Notes under the pieces: generated by a model | Databases searched by the model: none | What the model saw: only the letters and a program-made list of their open reading frames with translations | Told to the model about the DNA's origin: nothing | Translations under genes and position numbers: made by a program | Shown: positions 41,031 through 44,618 of the stretch, piece by piece | Numbering within the stretch: the stretch's first letter is position 1 | Layout: each line of letters opens with the position of its first letter | Assembly (NCBI GenBank): GCA_017518705.1 | Contig: JAFWUC010000012.1 | Location: 1 to 44,618, forward strand | Direction of reading: 5' to 3' | DNA: 44,618 bases | From: Clostridia bacterium | GTDB taxonomy: Bacteria; Bacillota_A; Clostridia; Christensenellales; Aristaeellaceae

Positions 41031-42533
41031 ATGAAGAAACTCTGCGCGTTTTTGCTGGTCCTGTGCCTGCTTGTGCCCGCGTTCGCGTTTGCGGAGGGCA
41101 GGGAGCTTATCGACTTAAGCGGGATCCATATCCCCTTCCTGCTCAACAGCGACAGCATAAAGGAGATCTCCGGCGAGATCAGGAGCGTTTCCCCGTTAAA
41201 GAGCGTAACCCTCACCATGTACGACATACGGCGCCTGAGCGAGGTGTTCCATAACACCTATGAGCTCAACGTCTCCGACGGCGTATTTGCCTTCAGCGCC
41301 ACCAAATTCAAGGGCCTGATCTCTCCCCAGATCAAGTGGGGCGAATACACGATCACCGTCACCGCCGCCGACTCCGCAGGCAACACCGCCTCCCGCGAGT
41401 TCATTTCACACGTGCTGGGCAGCAAATTCCCCGCCATCAAAAACATGAACGCGGACTGCACCATCACCAACGACGCTGGGCTGGGCACCTATTTCCTGCT
41501 TTACGACAACACCATCGACACTTACGTGAGCCCCAAAGCTCCCTACACCATCGACATCACCCTGCCCGAAGGCCGCACCGCGGCGTATCTGTGCACCCAG
41601 TGGTGGCACGCGCCCACCCAGCTCTACTTCAGGCAGTACGACGAAAACGGCAGCCTGATCTCCGAGACCGACGACAAGAACCCCAAAGGCATGGTGGCGC
41701 TCAACTATCCCGTAGCCGAAAACGCCCGCCGCCTCACGTTCGTGTGCGAGAGCCCGGAAAGCCGCCTGGGCGAGCTCTACGTGCTGGAAAAGGACAATGT
41801 CTCCCGCTCCGCGCTGCTGTTTGAGGAAATGCCCGAAAAGGTAGACCTGATGCTGTTCTCCACCCACCAGGACGACGACCTGCTGTTCATGGGCGGCACC
41901 ATCCCCTACTATGTGGAGCAGGGCAAGACCGTGTGCGTGGTATACATGGCCAACTGCAGCCCCCAGAGGATAATCGAGGCGCTCAACGCCCTCAACTGGT
42001 GCGGCGTACAGTATCACCCCATCCTCCTCAACCACAGGGACGGCGCCTGTCCCGACCTAGCTTACGCCAAGTACGTGTGGGGCGGCGACGCCATATTTGA
42101 GGAAGTGACCGAGCTCATCCGCCGCTACAAGCCTGAAGTGGTGGTGACCCAGGACATAAAGGGCGAATACGGCCACTATCAGCACCAGCTGACCTCCCTG
42201 GCCGTGCGCACGGCGGTGGAGCAGGCTGCTGACCCGACGCTCTATCCCGACAGCCTGGAAAAATACGGCAGCTGGGACACGAAGAAGCTGTACATCCATC
42301 TGTACAACGAAAACGAGCTTACCATGGACGTGTACGCCCAGCCCCTTAGGAATTACCTGGGCCTGACCGCCACGGAAGTTTCGAAACTGGCGTACTCCAA
42401 GCACTATTCCCAGTGGTTCTCCTGCAATTACGACAGCTACAACCGCCGCTGGAACAACTCCAAGTACGGCCTGTACCGCACCACCGTGGGCCCGGACGTG
42501 AACAAAAACGACTTCTTTGAAAACGTGGACTGA
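41031..42533 (+). CDS. Secreted PIG-L (LmbE) family deacetylase
   Basis: A 500-residue exported protein. It has a Sec signal (MKKLCAFLLVLCLLVPAFAFA, cleavage near residue 21), a beta-rich N-terminal half (about 30-260, Ig-like and discoidin-like stretches), then a PIG-L/LmbE domain. The metal motif reads STHQDDDLLFMGG (H279, D281, D282), a variant of the usual HPDDE. The later histidine pair is in GEYGHYQHQ. The family removes N-acetyl groups from GlcNAc-type sugars with zinc. Being extracellular, it may act on host glycans or cell-wall sugars. No promoter of its own is clear after the rpsT terminator. Confidence 0.87.
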   Translation: MKKLCAFLLVLCLLVPAFAFAEGRELIDLSGIHIPFLLNSDSIKEISGEIRSVSPLKSVTLTMYDIRRLSEVFHNTYELNVSDGVFAFSATKFKGLISPQIKWGEYTITVTAADSAGNTASREFISHVLGSKFPAIKNMNADCTITNDAGLGTYFLLYDNTIDTYVSPKAPYTIDITLPEGRTAAYLCTQWWHAPTQLYFRQYDENGSLISETDDKNPKGMVALNYPVAENARRLTFVCESPESRLGELYVLEKDNVSRSALLFEEMPEKVDLMLFSTHQDDDLLFMGGTIPYYVEQGKTVCVVYMANCSPQRIIEALNALNWCGVQYHPILLNHRDGACPDLAYAKYVWGGDAIFEEVTELIRRYKPEVVVTQDIKGEYGHYQHQLTSLAVRTAVEQAADPTLYPDSLEKYGSWDTKKLYIHLYNENELTMDVYAQPLRNYLGLTATEVSKLAYSKHYSQWFSCNYDSYNRRWNNSKYGLYRTTVGPDVNKNDFFENVD

Positions 42534-42553
42534 GCGCCCTAAAGCTCATAAAG

Positions 42554-42587
42554 CAGCGCCCTGCCGCCTGAAAGCGGCAGGGCGCTG
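42554..42587. terminator. Bidirectional terminator
   Basis: A 14-bp stem CAGCGCCCTGCCGC/GCGGCAGGGCGCTG with a CTGAAA loop, then TGTTTTTCTTT on the plus strand. It lies between the converging deacetylase and SGNH hydrolase genes and probably serves both. Confidence 0.9.
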
Positions 42588-42596
42588 TGTTTTTCT

Positions 42597-43163
42597 TTAT
42601 AATTGCAGGTCCAGCGTCTGCTCGTACATAACCCGGTAGCCGTCGTCGTTGGGATGGCCGGTGTCACGGTACAGTCCTTCCCTGAAATGCCCTTTTCCGT
42701 CGTCCAGCCGTGGCAGCCAGGCAAGCACGGGCACGCCCCAGCGCTGCATCTCGGCGTCCGTTTCCCTGAGGACAGCGTACTGGAAGCCGTTATACCTGTT
42801 GTTCGGGTACACGCCGCCCAGCACCGGACGGATGCCGGCCTTACGGAGCGCCCCCAAGATGCTTTTCAGGTTGCTCAGGAATATGCCCTGTACGATCCGG
42901 GCCGCCTGCTCGTCCTGTGTGAGCGGCAGGCCTTCGTTTGCCAGCCCCAGCCCGACGACGCACACGGCCGGATGCTTGCTGATCACGTCCCTTTCCAGGC
43001 GCAAAAGGATGTCCGCGGTGGTCTGTCCTCCTATAGAACGGTTGGACACGCGCCAGCCCTGCTTTTCCAGCCTCTCCCCCAGCATCGCGCTCCAGCCGCG
43101 GTCATCCGTTGCGCCGGTGCCCGCGCACACGCTCGACCCGATAAATATGAGTTCCTTGGGCAT
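42597..43163 (-). CDS. SGNH/GDSL hydrolase
   Basis: A 188-residue cytoplasmic SGNH hydrolase. Block I reads IGSSVCAGTGA with S11 as nucleophile, IGGQTT supplies the Gly block, GLANEG the Asn block, and RDTGHPNDDGY the Asp-His pair. The single-domain length is typical of small esterases acting on acyl or acetyl groups. It lies 52 bases after the NAD kinase gene and probably shares its transcript. AAAGGAG precedes the ATG. Substrate unknown. Confidence 0.87.
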   Translation of the reverse strand: MPKELIFIGSSVCAGTGATDDRGWSAMLGERLEKQGWRVSNRSIGGQTTADILLRLERDVISKHPAVCVVGLGLANEGLPLTQDEQAARIVQGIFLSNLKSILGALRKAGIRPVLGGVYPNNRYNGFQYAVLRETDAEMQRWGVPVLAWLPRLDDGKGHFREGLYRDTGHPNDDGYRVMYEQTLDLQL

Positions 43164-43215
43164 TGCTTTCTCCTTTGCGGTCCGCCTGATAAAGCGATTT
43201 ACCCGGCAGATCCGG

Positions 43216-43965
43216 TCACACGAGTTTTCTGGCTATGCGGGCCACGAAGCTCTCCTCTTCCAGCGTTATGAAGCGCGTGTACGCGGCGGAGCGCTTTATA
43301 ACGTAAGCGGTGCCCGCGGGCAGCTGCCGCGAAGCGCCGTCCGTCACCACCAGCGCGTCCCTTTCGCATTCCAGCTCCACTTCGCTTTCCGGGGAAAGTA
43401 TGATCGGGCGGCTTAACAGCGTATGCGCCGCTATGGGCGTCAGGATTATGTTTTCCGCCGCCGGATCGACTATCGGCCCGCCCGCGGACAGGGAATAGCC
43501 CGTGGAGCCCGTGGGCGTCGCGGCGATCACGCCGTCCGCCGTGTAGCTTTTGAGCTCGCGCCCGTTCACCTTTACCGTAAAGCGGATGGCTCCCGTGTCG
43601 GGTTTTAACAGCGCCGCTTCGTTAAGCGCGGTCACGGGCGCTTCGCCCTTTATCGCGCAGTCCAGCCGCATGCGCTTCTGCAGGCGGTACCTGCCCTCCA
43701 TCAGCGCGTCCATGGCCCTGAGCGCGCCGTCCTGCTCCACCGTGGCAAGATATCCCACATGCCCCGCGTTTATGCCCAGGATCGGGCAGGAGCATTCTTC
43801 CGCCGCGGAGACCACCGTGCCGTCTCCGCCGATGGCGACGCACACGTCCGCCTCTTCGGGGGTCTTTGCCAGCACGCAGCCCTGCATGTACACGTACTCG
43901 GCCAGTGTCCTGCTCAGCCGCGCCGCATCCTCACGGGTCGGATGGATTATAAAATAGAATTTCAT
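43216..43965 (-). CDS. nadK: NAD kinase
   Basis: A 249-residue NAD kinase, of normal length for the short bacterial form. The ATP/NAD site GGDGT is at about 46-50, and the diagnostic NAD-binding segment TPTGSTGYSLSAGGPI is present. NE in LNEAAL is also conserved. It phosphorylates NAD to NADP in the cytoplasm. The ribosome site is weak. It has its own promoter and is first in a two-gene transcript with the SGNH hydrolase. Confidence 0.95.
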   Translation of the reverse strand: MKFYFIIHPTREDAARLSRTLAEYVYMQGCVLAKTPEEADVCVAIGGDGTVVSAAEECSCPILGINAGHVGYLATVEQDGALRAMDALMEGRYRLQKRMRLDCAIKGEAPVTALNEAALLKPDTGAIRFTVKVNGRELKSYTADGVIAATPTGSTGYSLSAGGPIVDPAAENIILTPIAAHTLLSRPIILSPESEVELECERDALVVTDGASRQLPAGTAYVIKRSAAYTRFITLEEESFVARIARKLV

Positions 43966-43995
43966 GGTTCATGCACATCCTGCGGGTTTTTCCTG

Positions 43996-44025
43996 ATTAT
44001 ACCACCCGGACGCACGTTTTGGCAA
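43996..44025 (-). promoter_or_regulatory. Promoter of nadK
   Basis: Minus strand: TTGCCA (44025-44020), an 18-base spacer and TATAAT (44001-43996), about 30 bases before the nadK ATG at 43965. Confidence 0.72.
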
Positions 44026-44102
44026 CATGGTATGCCTTCCGCGCATAAATTGCCGTTTCCGGCGGTTTAAGTTCTCCGTTCCGTACTCTGAGAAGATAAA
44101 CC

Positions 44103-44126
44103 AAGAGGGAGCGCCTGCTCCCTCTT
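44103..44126 (-). terminator. Terminator after rhaA
   Basis: A 10-bp stem AAGAGGGAGC/GCTCCCTCTT with a 4-base loop lies 15 bases after the stop of the rhamnose isomerase gene. The minus-strand T-run is poor (GGTTT), whereas a TTTT follows on the plus strand. Termination of the minus-strand gene is still the likely role. Confidence 0.7.
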
Positions 44127-44141
44127 TTAGCCGATCCCGGC

Positions 44142-44618
44142 TTATCTCTTGCTCAGCACGTCCTTTTCGTACTGCTTGATCTCGTCCAGCCACTCGTTTT
44201 CCACGGGCACGCCCTGCTTTAAGCAGTACATATCCCACACGGGGCCGAAAGGCAGCGCCTTGTAGTCCTCCTGCAGCGCCAGGCGGGCAGTGAAATTGCC
44301 CTCAACTTCGGCTTTGCGCAGCTTGGCGTGGTTGGTGAGGTACGCGGAAAGGATGGCCTTCTGGGCGTTCCTTACGCCGATCACCCACGCCGCCACGCGG
44401 TTGATGGAGGCGTCGAAGTAGTCCAGCGCGCACAGCACCCTGTCCTCGTAGCCGTTGGCGATGATCTCGCTGAAGATGCGGCTGGTCTCCTGGTCCCAGC
44501 TCACCACGTGGTCGCTGTCCCAGCGCACGGGGCGGGAGATGTGCAGCAGGATCTTGGGCAGGAACTGCATCACGGCGGAGAGCTTGTCGCTCACCTGCTC
44601 GGTGGGATGGAAGTGGCC
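44142..44618 (-). CDS. rhaA: L-rhamnose isomerase, C-terminal part (5' end off window)
   Basis: The last 158 residues of an L-rhamnose isomerase; the frame stays open to the window edge. GHFHPTEQVSDKLSAVMQFL and LLHISRPVRWDSDHVV are highly characteristic of RhaA. The enzyme converts L-rhamnose to L-rhamnulose in the cytoplasm, using a metal-bound TIM barrel. It suggests that a rhamnose catabolic operon continues to the right. The link to the rhamnosidase-like gene at 21645-24713 is thematic only. Confidence 0.95.
   Translation of the reverse strand, partial: GHFHPTEQVSDKLSAVMQFLPKILLHISRPVRWDSDHVVSWDQETSRIFSEIIANGYEDRVLCALDYFDASINRVAAWVIGVRNAQKAILSAYLTNHAKLRKAEVEGNFTARLALQEDYKALPFGPVWDMYCLKQGVPVENEWLDEIKQYEKDVLSKR

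Overview
The window reads as a chromosomal segment of a GC-rich (roughly 60 % by eye), Gram-positive anaerobic gut Clostridia-type bacterium. The signs are RNase Y, a FeoA-FeoA-FeoB ferrous iron operon with a FeoB-associated Cys-rich peptide, LplB/YtcP-type sugar ABC permeases, strong AGGAGG ribosome sites with frequent GTG and TTG starts, and clostridial-style Cys-containing peptide precursors. No taxon can be fixed from the sequence alone. Nothing here looks like phage, plasmid or an insertion sequence.

Left end (1-4972): a noncoding repeat block is followed by a complete minus-strand RiPP-type peptide cluster. Its order is HprK-like kinase, three tandem Cys-containing precursor peptides (4038-4178, 3847-4002, 3676-3831), a radical SAM/SPASM enzyme, a stand-alone PqqD-like peptide-binding protein, an S26-like Ser/His peptidase and an NTP_transf_5-type nucleotidyltransferase. 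The two smallest precursors were too short for routine ORF calling. This is the best candidate for an undescribed system.

5089-18331 (minus): one long carbohydrate operon. It encodes two ABC permeases, a solute-binding protein, an attenuator-like hairpin, an SGNH acetylesterase, a GH29 fucosidase, a GH127-like protein, an Asp/Glu racemase-family protein, a split transketolase, a transaldolase, a KdgF-like cupin and a UroD/MtaA-fold protein. Divergently, 18485-21510 (plus) encodes a GH42 beta-galactosidase and a second UroD-family protein. 21645-26977 (minus) holds a GH2 enzyme and a GH106-like enzyme broken by one in-frame TAG. 27075-28856 (plus) is a sialidase-fold protein, driven by a promoter whose -35 overlaps that of the GH2 gene. 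A partial L-rhamnose isomerase enters from the right edge. The arabinose, fucose, galactose, rhamnose and acetyl-ester activities, the KdgF-like cupin and the sialidase fold together suggest complex plant pectin side chains, possibly rhamnogalacturonan-II-like. This is an inference.

28911-34180: a secreted protein of unknown function, an amidohydrolase-symporter operon and a GT-C-like membrane protein. 34252-37342: the feo operon with three copies of a GTTA-N8-TAAC inverted repeat placed at its promoters, probable metalloregulator sites. 37467-44025: mostly housekeeping genes (aminotransferase, rny, rpsT, NAD kinase) plus a secreted PIG-L deacetylase and an SGNH hydrolase. No transcriptional regulator, tRNA, rRNA or CRISPR array was found in the window.
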